Assembly: GCF_001039355.2 (NCBI RefSeq)
Contig: NW_019774624.1
Location: 1,285,245-1,349,244, forward strand
Direction of reading: 5' to 3'
DNA: 64,000 nucleotides
Source of the DNA: Lingula anatina
Lineage: Eukaryota; Brachiopoda; Lingulata; Lingulida; Lingulidae
Shown here: positions 1 to 9,781 of the stretch, one piece after another
How positions within the stretch are numbered: the stretch's first letter is position 1
How the letters are laid out: each line of letters starts with the position of its first letter
Translations under genes and position numbers: made by a program
The notes under the pieces: model-generated
What the model was told of the DNA's origin: nothing
What the model saw: the letters and a program-made list of their open reading frames with translations, nothing else
Databases searched by the model: none

Positions 1-35
1 AGCCAGTTACTATAAGTTACTATAAGTAACTGGCT
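1..35. repeat. Short palindrome at the left edge
   Basis: The arms AGCCAGTTAC (1-10) and GTAACTGGCT (26-35) are perfect reverse complements around a 15-base AT-rich loop. It could be the tip of an inverted-repeat element cut by the window edge; no function can be assigned. Confidence 0.5.
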
Positions 36-724
36 CGCGCTGCCAGTAATTACGCGGCGGGATATTCAGGGCACAGACCGTGATCATAAGATAGCGCAAA
101 TAGAAAATAGAAATTAGAAAATAGACATTGCATGTGAACGAAGCCTAAAAGTCTTCAACTGTGTCCGTATTTCGAGCCTATTTCTAAATTTGATTCATAG
201 CTAAATTTTGCGCGGTTCCAGACAGTGAAGTGCAACTTTTACAGAATAGATACAAAGAAGAATTAGTAAAATAGCTCCTTGGCAGTTTAATATCATATGG
301 AATGCTGTGAAAAAGATGTAATCAGATGAAAGAACACAAATTGAGTTTGGGTGCAAGCATGATGAATAAATGGCATAAAATTCAGCAATTGCATCTTACT
401 GATCTGGATCCTTGCAATGCTTTTTCAAAGTTTCTCCTCTCACTTTGATCAAATCTACCCGTGGATAGGTCAAAATCGGTGACTTTAATTTCAAAAATAC
501 CACACTTTCAACAACAGGAAAAGTGGGTCTTAGTCAATGACTTTATCAAAAAGACTTATCTTCAGATAACAAAGGCTTTCTCTAGTTATCAAAAGACTTT
601 CTGTAGTCATTAAAAGCACATCTCTTTTTTTTTACCAATAAACTGACCATTTCCTAATTCCAAGCCAGTGGTACACCTGTCAGAGATAAAAAGGCATTTT
701 TCTTGTATTCATTTTTCTTTTCAG
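36..724. other. Upstream region of the C1q gene, no exon resolved
   Basis: No convincing coding exon was found. The start codon and the beginning of the signal peptide of the C1q gene should lie here or further left, because the first clear exon opens at a 3' splice site (polypyrimidine tract ending TTTTCAG at 724) and has no usable ATG. I see no promoter motif I would defend. Confidence 0.4.
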
Positions 725-1786
725 GTTCTGTCATACATTTTCAATGTGTCCCTGGTGCTCCTCTGCGCCAACTGCTACACAATCACGGATGCATACAACA
801 GCAAGAATGAAATAACAAAAGATGTGTGTGGTTGCCTTCAGGGTCCCCCTGGGATTCCTGGAACACCTGGAGTGCCAGGGATGTATGGGCATAGAGGCGA
901 GGCGGGGAGTAAGGGAGAGAAGGGGGAAAAAGGAGAGGAAGGACCATATGGATTGAAAGGTATAAAATTAATCTGATCTGTTAAAGAATCTATTGTTCAT
1001 TATGCATCATTTATCATTATATTTTAATACCACCATAACTCTTCTGTCTTTTAAAAAAAATGTGGCCTGATCAATCCTTTATCAAAATCTCAAAAGGATA
1101 TACAGAGTTTCAGTAAAAATTTTGCCATTAATAGGAACATATTGCATAATGCTTATTCATGCTGTATCTGGAAGTACTTGAACGATATTCATGTAGTTGC
1201 CTTGGTTTGAAAGTTATGAGTCAAGTCATTCATTGAAAAAAAATTCTAGCAGACTGATGTAAGGGGAAAAAACATATTTCCTGCACACCCTCTGCATTAA
1301 TAAAAAGGATCCGTTATATTCCTGGAGGGGAGAAGGAGGTTTTGATTATGTTTATAGGAATAAACTTTTCAAAAGTGAAAGTTGAGGAATAAAGTTGTTA
1401 TATACATCTGGAAATACAAATTTCCCTTCCGGAACCAAATGTAGTAAACATGAATCATTTCTCAATAAAAGATTAATTACAGCATGCCCATGCTATCTTT
1501 GCAGTAAATTACACACTCCTCTTGAGTATTCTGACATTTTCCAGGTAAACTATTTAATTACCGAATACATATCACCAAAAGGAGTTTTAAGTCACACATG
1601 AAGTCAAAGTTTTGCAACTAAACCCCACTAAATGCCACCATTTATTTTCAAACAGCATACCTTAAAGAAATACCAAAGGATATTGTCTTATATTTCCCCC
1701 ACAAATGATAATGATTTCATTGGCCACATATATAATTATACTTAAATGAATTCATTAAATCATTCACCACCACTCCTCTTTTGTTA

Positions 1787-1834
<48 letters not shown>

Positions 1835-2680
1835 AGTAATAAATATATGGTGTGAACAATCTGTTATCAAAATCTCAAAAGGATGACTTCATTCCACGGT
1901 AAATTTCGTGTAACTAAAACTCTGAATACAGATTTAAGCACTCTTTAGGTTTTTTGTGCTCAAAATCATTTGCAATCTTGATGATAATCATAGAAAACAA
2001 TTATATATACATTATTGTAATCCAATAGATGGTAAAAATAATACACAAACACCGCAAATTAAAATCAGGTGATTTCACCCATTGTAAACGGTGTGTTTTG
2101 TTTCCCCATGAAACTACCATTTAATGTTCTAATTTTAGGTGAAATAGGTTTTGATGGACCTATGGGGCCACCAGGTCCAGAAGGCAAGCGTGGCCGACGT
2201 GGAAGTAAGGGAGATCAAGGACCACTGGGAGAGCCTGGAAAAATTGGACAAAAGGGTGAAAAGGGAGACACCATCATCCATAACCTGCGAGTTAAAAAAA
2301 TTGCATTTTCAGTGTCCAGAAGTCAGAAGCTGGGACCCGTGTTGCAAGACACTCCTGTGACTTATGATAAAATTTTCACCAACGTTGGCAACAGTTTTGA
2401 AGAAAGCTCCTCCCACTTCATATGCAAAGTCAATGGGACCTATCTCTTCCATGTTCACGTCCTGGGCCAGCCCAAAAAAGATGCTTTTGCATGGATAATG
2501 AAGAATAAAATCCACCAGGTGGCTATGCATGGTGATGGGAGAGCTGGTCATGGCACAGGTAGTAATACCATCATACTCTCCCTTCGACAGGATGACCATG
2601 TTTGGGTCAAACTGGTCAAGGAATCGGCGGTCATGAATGACTACACCACTTTCTCAGGTCATTTAATTTTTGATGACTGA
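725..2680 (+). CDS. Secreted collagen-like C1q-domain protein (5' end incomplete)
   Basis: Two exons were resolved: 725-959 and 2139-2680 (stop TGA 2678-2680), giving 258 residues plus a missing start. Exon 1 begins at a TTTTCAG acceptor with a hydrophobic, signal-peptide-like stretch, then a short Cys-containing linker (CGC). An uninterrupted run of about 28 Gly-X-Y triplets crosses the splice junction in frame, which confirms the join. The last ~130 residues form a C1q/TNF-like domain: AFSV near its start, then TYDKIFTNVGNSF, NGTYLF, SNTIILSL, DDHVWVKL and a final TFSGHLIFDD. Family knowledge: such proteins trimerise through collagen and C1q heads, are secreted, and act in pattern recognition or as C1q/cerebellin-like ligands; the exact ligand cannot be read from sequence. 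It lies between the window edge and the reverse-strand ligase exons, probably inside a ligase intron. Domain call is strong; the missing first exon is the main gap. Confidence 0.88.
1613..1712 (+). repeat. Dispersed repeat, copy 1
   Basis: This stretch (ACTAAATGCCACCAT, TTTCAAACAG, TACCAAAGGA, TATTTCCC in order) recurs in the same order and orientation near 49044-49130 in a transporter intron, with roughly three quarters identity by eye. No terminal repeats were recognised, so the element class is unknown. Confidence 0.5.
1786..1832 (+). repeat. (AAAT)n microsatellite
   Basis: About eleven tandem TAAA units in the C1q-gene intron. Confidence 0.9.
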
Positions 2681-2838
2681 GATGTTCTGAACAGTAATGA
2701 AATATTTTTTAGGTCACTCTTCAGCTGACCAGGAGATTTTTGGGGTTTATTGTAAAATTATAAGGTAAATTCTTTACCATAAATATTCAGTTTTAGATTG
2801 CACAAACTTTTAGGAATTCAAGGATGAGTGAATGTTTT

Positions 2839-2844
2839 AATAAA
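2839..2844 (+). terminator. Candidate poly(A) signal of the C1q gene
   Basis: AATAAA about 160 bases after the stop codon; further AATAAA-like sites occur near 2947 and 3119, so the true 3' end is unproven. Confidence 0.5.
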
Positions 2845-3711
2845 CAAATATCTAGTCTTTAAGCTGAAGGTGGCTGGTATTTTTTGCTTCTTTATTTCAA
2901 TCTATCTTCTGAACATCACCAAGGTATTGAACTATGTATCCGCAGCAATAAACTGTTCTGTCAGTATATTTTTAAAATATCCTTATTATTTTTTGAAAAC
3001 AAGTATTTTCTTTACATTTACCCAGATTGTGGCTGGGTAGATCAGTAGTTTTGTAGATGAATTTACTGTTTCAACACTATATTATAACCAACATTTCGAC
3101 TCTTTTCCGTGGAAGGAAAATAAAGGCAATACCAACATATGAAGTTTTTATTATTTGTAAGAACCTTTTATATGTGTAAGAACCTTTTAGATGTCTAGTA
3201 TTGATGTGCATTTCAGCAAGTAACATCGTTTCCTACCTGACCAATGACTATGAATCAATGCTCATATAAGGCTGTGTTCACATCAGAGGCAACTCATATC
3301 AGAAATCAGACTAACTGACATCATCAGATGACCAAATTTTGACCCCCCCCCCCTCCCACACACACACACAAACACATGCATGAGCACACACCATATTTTA
3401 AAATCAAATCCTGGTGCTGTGATGTGGTCAGTTAGGTTATTCTCTCTTGAGTCATAATAGTTAGGAAACCTGGAGTCCTTCATTGTGTAACATTGCTTTA
3501 AATGAAATATTACAGATTAATAGTGAACAGGAGAGCAGGCCAATTTCATTTTATAGTTTGTCCTACTTTTAACCTGCTTCAAATCTGATAAAGTGATAAA
3601 ATATAAGAGAGGTTTGACCTTCCAAACAGCTAGTGGTTTAACCAAGATAAAGTCTAGTTATAGGTAACCACCCTTGAAACTAGCATGTGGAAAAAACTCT
3701 TAGTAACTCAC
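2845..3711. other. Non-coding stretch between C1q and ligase exons
   Basis: Searched on the reverse strand for the next ligase exon, which must supply one base to finish an AG-phase codon and then the conserved DNA-binding region. Nothing convincing was found. It contains a C9/CA-rich tract near 3343-3372. Probably part of a long ligase intron. Confidence 0.5.
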
Positions 3712-6700
3712 CTCTTCGCTGCAGGCTTATCAGGCGTTTTATCTGTACTCTTTGTGTTCTCTTCAATTTTCTTTTCTTGCGTTGGTTCTTTTTTTGAATT
3801 GGTTTTTGGTGCTAGTATGAAATAAGGTAAATTATGTTATCTGGTGGTTTAAGTAGTATAGGCTTGGTTCTTACTCATTATTAAACTGAATTTCTCTATC
3901 AAAATGTTTTTCAAACAGAAACTAAAATTGATGATATCTGCAGAATAAAAATAGTAACATCCCCTTTTTCAAATTATTTTGGGATTTAAGAAATAAAATA
4001 TTTCTTACCAAAGAAACTGTGTAACTCTTGCTTTACTACCTTCTTTTCTACTTCTTTTTCTTCTGATACAACTGAAAAATCAAATATTAATCTTAAAATA
4101 ACTGAAAATGAATACCAAACAGGTAGCATTTAAATGGTTATACATAACTTGTATCTTATCAAAAAAATTAAATGTAAATAAACAAAAAGGAAACTTGTCA
4201 TTCAAATGTTTGATTAATTTTTAATGAAAAATGTTTTAATCCATATGGAGATCATGTTCTTATATTTAAATTAAATCACAACAACACAATAAATGGAATG
4301 TTTATGCTATGAGAATTAAAACCTATTCAATTCAGTTACCATTTCTCTCCTTGTCATTTCCTGAATCTTCTTTCTTTTCTTCCTTTACTTTCTTTCCTTT
4401 ATCTTTCTTCTCTTGAGGTGATTTTTTAGATTTTGGCCCTTTCTTTTTATTAGGTGGAGACTTCTCTTTCACCTAAAACACTTAATCAGTTAGGTCCACC
4501 CAAAAATTTTTTTGAGTTTGATTTAAAAAACATCTCCAAATTTCAGGATTTAAGAGATTCCTGTACATCCCCAAACTTAAAATTTAATTGAACAAGTAGG
4601 AAAAATATCAGGGATAAAAATGTAGAATACTTATTTGTAAACAATCTTAATTTTTCTCCAAACAGGAAGTAATTCCCTGGAATTGTTACTATTTACTTTC
4701 AACTGGAGATTTAAAGTAAACAAGTTTCACTTCATGATAAAATTTTTGCAGAAAAAAAAACAACCACACCATTTTCATAACCTGTACCAATTGTAAACTG
4801 ACATACTTGCTCCTCCATTTCCACATCCTGGTCTTCATAAGGGGGTTTCTTAGAGACTTTGGCTTTTCCTTCTGGGGTGGCAGATTTACTCTCAGCTTTG
4901 TCATTTTTCTCCACATTATTAGTGTCATTTGCTGTTTCTTGGTCCAGTTTAGACTTCTTGTTGCCAGAGTCAGATTCTAGTGGTTTGTCTTCTTCAAGTT
5001 TACGCTTCTTCATATGTTTTCTTGCTAAATTAAACAGAAATTACAATGTTAAAGGGATAATAACTCTTCGTATGAGATCTATATTTCACAATAAAAACAT
5101 TGTGAATAACTCATAGAAATAAAATATATTCTGTTTTATCAGGGAAAAAACGGCAGTTATAGCTATTATTCTGATATCTGAACTTGTCTTTAGACCACAT
5201 GACCTCCACTGATGGCTATACTCTGTTAAAATCTCTTACTAACTTTGAATGTGAAAATGGATTCATTAACCATTGGCAAGTATGGGAAAATTGTTGTTTA
5301 CTCTAGGAAAATTCTTTTTTTTGCCGAAACGAAGAGTTATTATCCCTTTAAGTTTTTTTGTAGTGCCCAGTAAAAATTTTACTTTAGAAATAGCTTTTAA
5401 TAATTACTTCTTTCTCTAAACTCTCTGATTTCACATTTTCAGCTTTAAAAGAAAGTGCTTGTGCACAAAGGCATGCAGTGTTTGTCACTTAGGAAAATTA
5501 ATTGATAAGTAGCTGGACTGAGTGTCTGACTGGTGGGAAAACTTCTGAAAGTTGTCGACCCCGGGCAGACAGTCCAGCATTAATTTCGAACACTGCAAGC
5601 ATGCATGTAAATGCTTAACAAGCCTGGTAATGGCTCAATCGTTTCAAGCAGGAAAGTTGTGAATTTTACAGATACTGTATTTTTCTAAATATTGAATTAT
5701 AAAATGAGAACATTCCTATCCAGTGGTAGCAACACAGTTGAAAAGCAGACTATCTTATCGTTCTTAAAAAAAACGTTCTTAGTAAAAGCACCAAAATGAT
5801 ACACAGCAATGTATTTTTAAAGATTCAAAAATTATGTATCTGAAAAATTGATAATTTTTCCCTGTTGAAATGATTGAGCCTTTACTGTATTTGCCATCTT
5901 ATGGACCTATTGCCCCTAAAACACCTTGTCACATTAAGACCTATGTTGCACTATGTTCGACTAGTCACCTGTTTTCCTCATTGGTATACCATGTGGAGAT
6001 GCCACAGCAGGACTGGAAGAGCTGGAAGACGCTTGGCTCAGAGGTTTGGGTGGGGAACCTACGACCTCCACTTTGTCATATTTGTCCTAAAATCAGTCAA
6101 AAATGGTAAAATTGTTCACAAATAAACTATTGAAATTAAAAACCAATTTACAAAGATTTTTCCATCAGGATCTTTAAAGATCATCAAATGTACTTTTTAG
6201 CCTGTATTACATCAGCTTTAAGTCAATTATCTTTCTACGAAATCGATCCATTTTTGTAGGAAAAAAAGAATGTGTATGCACATAGTGATATCTTGCAAAA
6301 ACATGATACACCTCTGAAGAGAAGACTGATGAATAAATACCTCTACATCATTTTTTATCTCTTCCTTCTTTTCTTTTTCTTCCTTGGGATTTTCTTCATC
6401 TTTTCTTTCTGGAACTTCCATTGGAATATCCTTCTCTTCCTCTTCCTCATCATCACTCTCAATAATTCTTCTTCCTTTCTTGTTCTTGGCCCGACTTTTC
6501 AGGGGCGAATCCTGGTCTTTGGAAGGGCTATGATTTTTTTGTTTTAGGGGTGATTGTGGTTTGTGACTGGAGTAGAAAAAATGTTGGTACTACATATAAA
6601 AATGTAAATAGCTATGCAGGCAAGGCATCATAACACCCTGTGTTACAAACTATTTGGGCTATAAATGACCAGATCTTGGGAAAGGGTGTGTCCTCCATCA

Positions 6701-7277
6701 CACTTTAAAAGTATATCATTTGCAAATATCATTTTGTATTGTTTCACAAACCAGTTTGATAACGACTTATGCTTTTTATTCCAACTATGCAGTAGTGTTA
6801 GCAATTATAAGCAGCATTTGTCATTGATGCCACAGGTAGTCATGAGAGTTTGTAACACAGTGTGTTATGAGACCTTACCTGGGCACCTTGTAGTAAAGCC
6901 CAAAACTGAGACAAGACAAGGTCAGGTGCAGTCAAGCTCTTTCTTCTTTTACTTGCACATGAGGATGTTAAGCAAATATAAGTTTTTTTCCGAAGGGATG
7001 AGATATTAAAGAGAGAAGTATGCTATGTAACGGTAAATTCTAAATACATCGTTCACATTAACTACTGTCACAGTGTACCTCTTAGTAGTGCTGTTAACAT
7101 TCCCTTCCTTAGGCTTTGGCTTCTGAGAAGGAACACCCGCATTTTCATCCTTCGCTTTTGGCCTCCCAGGTGAGAAGAACGATCTGAAAAAAATTGGCAA
7201 CATTACACATATGTTCTCTTAGATAACAGCAAAATGGTACGTCATTGTAATTGTACTTACGTGATGGATTTTTGCAT
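3712..7277 (-). CDS. LIG1: DNA ligase 1, N-terminal regulatory region (partial; catalytic exons outside window)
   Basis: Eight reverse-strand exons read in phase: 7261-7277, 7079-7183, 6341-6566, 5990-6086, 4807-5024, 4340-4472, 4009-4071 and 3712-3811, about 319 residues, ending at a GTGAGT donor with two bases of a codon left over. The product starts MQKSITSFFSPGRPK. Q2, I5, F8 and F9 make a PIP box (Q-x-x-I-x-x-F-F) that docks ligase 1 on PCNA at replication forks, and an intron splits it after codon 5. Next come SP/TP-rich and Lys/Glu-rich low-complexity segments, an ARKHMKKRK basic cluster resembling the nuclear-localisation region, and a second SFFAPK motif near residue 285, as in vertebrate ligase 1. 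Family role: joins Okazaki fragments and repair nicks. The DNA-binding, adenylation and OB domains are missing; they should lie left of position 1. The N-terminal match is from memory of the family, and the motif order is persuasive. Confidence 0.82.
5049..5351. mobile_element. piggyBac-type MITE with perfect 18-bp ends
   Basis: The core is 5053-5347. Its left end AGGGATAATAACTCTTCG (5053-5070) and right end CGAAGAGTTATTATCCCT (5330-5347) are exact reverse complements, flanked on both sides by TTAA (5049-5052 and 5348-5351), the target site typical of piggyBac-like elements. No ORF is present, so it is non-autonomous. It sits in a LIG1 intron, its edge only about 25 bases from the 3' splice site of the exon ending at 5024. 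A decayed copy in opposite orientation lies at 31535-31847. Confidence 0.9.
5476..5595. mobile_element. hAT-type MITE, copy A
   Basis: It begins CAGTGTTTG and ends CGAACACTG, with flanking 8-mers AAGGCATG (5468-5475) and CAAGCATG (5596-5603) matching at 6 of 8 positions, an aged target duplication. The interior (GCTGGACTG, TCTGCCCGGGG-like, CTTTCAGAAG, TTTTCC) matches, in reverse orientation, the element at 36039-36194. Non-autonomous; in the same LIG1 intron as the preceding MITE. Confidence 0.8.
6617..6881. mobile_element. Foldback/MITE-like element with ~35-bp imperfect inverted ends
   Basis: The left end (6617-6651: CAGGCAAGGCATCATAACAC then CTGTGTTACAAACT) pairs with the right end (6847-6881), whose reverse complement is CAGGTAAGGTCTCATAACAC then ACTGTGTTACAAACT. 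No clear target duplication was identified and there is no ORF. It lies in the LIG1 intron 6567-7078. Confidence 0.7.
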
Positions 7278-7420
7278 TTTGATGCTGTATATTATTGCTT
7301 GGTTTCGCGCCACTTCACAAGGTCAAGGACGTAGCAAAGCAAATCTCCTCTGGCAAAAGAGTTTTCTGCAAGGTGGCAGCACCGCACGGCTTCGATCATA
7401 ACAGAAAAGATTCAAAAACG

Positions 7421-7528
7421 TTAGACCACGGTGGAAGTGAAGAACAAAAGACTCGGACGTGGTGTAACTTGGATAACCGCACGTCTCGAATGAATGCGTT
7501 ATAACCCGCTAATGGGCCCGTGGTCTAA
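7421..7528. mobile_element. Small element with 11-bp perfect inverted ends
   Basis: TTAGACCACGG (7421-7431) and CCGTGGTCTAA (7518-7528) are exact reverse complements bounding 108 bp with no ORF, about 150 bases upstream of the LIG1 start codon. No target duplication was recognised, so a chance or regulatory palindrome remains possible. Confidence 0.55.
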
Positions 7529-7552
7529 ATAAGATAGACCCCTCGTCAGCGA

Positions 7553-7570
7553 GGGTTAGGGTTAGGGTTA
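7553..7570 (+). repeat. Short telomere-like tract (GGGTTA)3
   Basis: Three tandem GGGTTA units about 280 bases upstream of the LIG1 start. Too short to mark a former chromosome end; it could be a fortuitous or Telobox-like protein-binding site. Confidence 0.8.
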
Positions 7571-8447
7571 CGCACTCGTGTATGCCACATAACCCCCTCT
7601 GACTCTGTATCTATTACATACACGCCTTTAAAATACTCACACGAAAATAGACTAAAAGCGAGATCAAAGGGGAAACATTACTTAAATATATTTTCCATTC
7701 AATTTGTTAAGAACCGTTCACTTTACGTAACATGAATGTCTTTAATCCTGAGAGACGACGCTCGTAAGGTACGTGCTGCCACCTTTCACTGTCCTAAGCA
7801 GCAGACGCGGTGCAACAACTTGTACCAATCAATTTTCATATTCGGTGAGATTGACGGTCATCCCCCCAAATTAGTTTTTATTAATAAAATTTACAAATCA
7901 AAGTTTTACAAAGCACACGCGTGTGGAGTCAAATCAACAGGGAAAAACGCAAAACCGGTTGCCTTGCGGCACCAATAACAACAACTTTTTTCAATTGCAT
8001 ATTTATGTACAAATGTTATGTTACATCAATTTGCCACATTGATCTGTGCATAGCACACACTGGCAGTGATCCTAGTGGTAAATGCTATAATAAAACATTA
8101 CTCCTTCTCCAACAAGGAACAATTCAGTATATATGTAAAAAATAACAATGTAGAATTTGTAAATAACCGTCTTCATAGTGGTGAAATAAGAAATGGGCAA
8201 ATCCTTTTCAGTGTCCAGTTGGACACGTCCCTCTAGTACCATTTAAAACCCTAAACCATGTTTTTTTCTCTTTTTTTGGAAATGTGCAAATACCAAAAAA
8301 CTGACACTCCTGGATTCACAAATTCGTATTGCCAACATGGATTTGATGAACTTGTCTTACAGTCTGCTGTACTAAGTAACGTTGTCTTTAAGAGAGAGTC
8401 ATCTTGGAACTTGGATAGTCTATATACAACTTCTTGTACAAATTTCA

Positions 8448-8453
8448 TTTATT
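8448..8453 (-). terminator. Candidate poly(A) signal of MCRIP2
   Basis: AATAAA on the reverse strand about 30 bases beyond the MCRIP2 stop codon. Confidence 0.45.
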
Positions 8454-8483
8454 ATGTAAAATTGATCTAAGTCTCAGCCTTCC

Positions 8484-9715
8484 TCAGGACGACTGGTGTA
8501 TTTTTTCTAGTGTTCTCTTGCCCCACCAAGATTCCAAATCAAAAGGCTCAAAATCTGAAAGTATAAAGAAATTGTCATTTACACTTGAAACTTACATCTC
8601 ATAACAAAAGCAAGCACACTTACTATTGAAAAACAAAACAAGGAACGATTCCTGGCATTGGACTAGCAAAATGTTATCATTTCTTGTGTTTACAAAGGAC
8701 AATTTAACATAAATTTAAGTGAAACATTTATGTGCACTTTCTCACCTGATAATTTAGGATTTGGAGTTTTCTCCTGATAAAAAATAGGCCCTAAAATAAG
8801 ACAATAAAATAATTACATGTTCTCAATAAGGAACCAATAATAGAGCACATTACTATATTTAACAAGGGCCGTAGCCTCCGGGGGGGCAGGGGGGGCAGCT
8901 GCCCCCCCTGGAATTTGGAAGTTTACACACCACACCCTCCCCCCTCGGTAGCTTCGCCCCCTCGTGTCCGCTTACTGCCCCCCCTGGCATTTTGCTCAGG
9001 CTACGGCCCTGTTTAACAATTTTCTTTTTGTATTATTATTATTTTTTTTTTGGGGGGGGGGGTCATCTTTTTTTTTTCTATCATATGACATAAATACTAC
9101 TTCAAGTTAAACAGGCACAATTATTGCCTTTGTATATTTTTATAGGATCTTAAATCTTTAACACCTACTTTTTCATGATAGTGAGAAAAAAGCAACACTT
9201 ACCGTCTTTTCCCGACTTCTGACTCATTTCAATTTCTCTCTGCACTTGCTGCCATGCTAGGGAAAGAAAACAATTGCAAAAATAAAATCACATGTGAGAT
9301 ATCGAGTTGAATGTAAAAAAATAATAGTAACAGATTTATTTCCGACAGTTTTTCATGTAACATTATCTTAATAGCAAAAGATAAACATTGTAAGTTCTTT
9401 GATTCAAATTTGGAAATGAAATTACATACATTGCACTCACTTTATAGCTACTTCATGCGAATGCCAGTAGATGCCCAGAATATACAATACAGACATTTGC
9501 TTGGCTTGCTCCCATTTCCTTTTGTGTCTCTACTCCATCTAAAACTCACCTTGCAGTAAGAATTTGACATTATCTTCATGGTGGGGAGTCACCGGCTCTG
9601 GAGCCATTCTTGTTACGGGTCTCACAACCGCAGTCTTTTTGTCATTAAACAGGGGCCTTGGAGACCTACAAATTACAATTCAAAATATAATTACCTATCT
9701 TCTTAATAACCACAA

Positions 9716-9781
<66 letters not shown>

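Larger units (their letters stand above)
960..2138 (+). other. Intron of the C1q gene
   Basis: GT (960) to AG (2138) intron interrupting the collagen repeat within a Gly codon. It contains an AAAT microsatellite and one copy of a dispersed repeat described separately; no other coding signal was seen. Confidence 0.75.
7278..8483. other. Region between LIG1 start and MCRIP2 end
   Basis: Contains the LIG1 5' untranslated/promoter sequence, a small inverted-repeat element and a short telomere-like run (separate entries), then the MCRIP2 3' untranslated region. No additional gene was recognised. Confidence 0.5.

Noticed and set aside
380-480. Possible reverse-strand ligase exon near the left edge
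   Set aside because: A donor-like sequence follows a short open stretch, but the translation does not match the ligase region expected after residue 319.
3712-6566. HDGF/PSIP1-like chromatin protein
   Set aside because: The Lys/Glu-rich exons suggested it at first, but the upstream exons supply a PIP box start MQKSITSFF and a second SFFAPK motif, the pattern of ligase 1; no PWWP domain is present.
7553-7570. Interstitial telomere marking a chromosome fusion
   Set aside because: Only three GGGTTA units; far too short for that inference.
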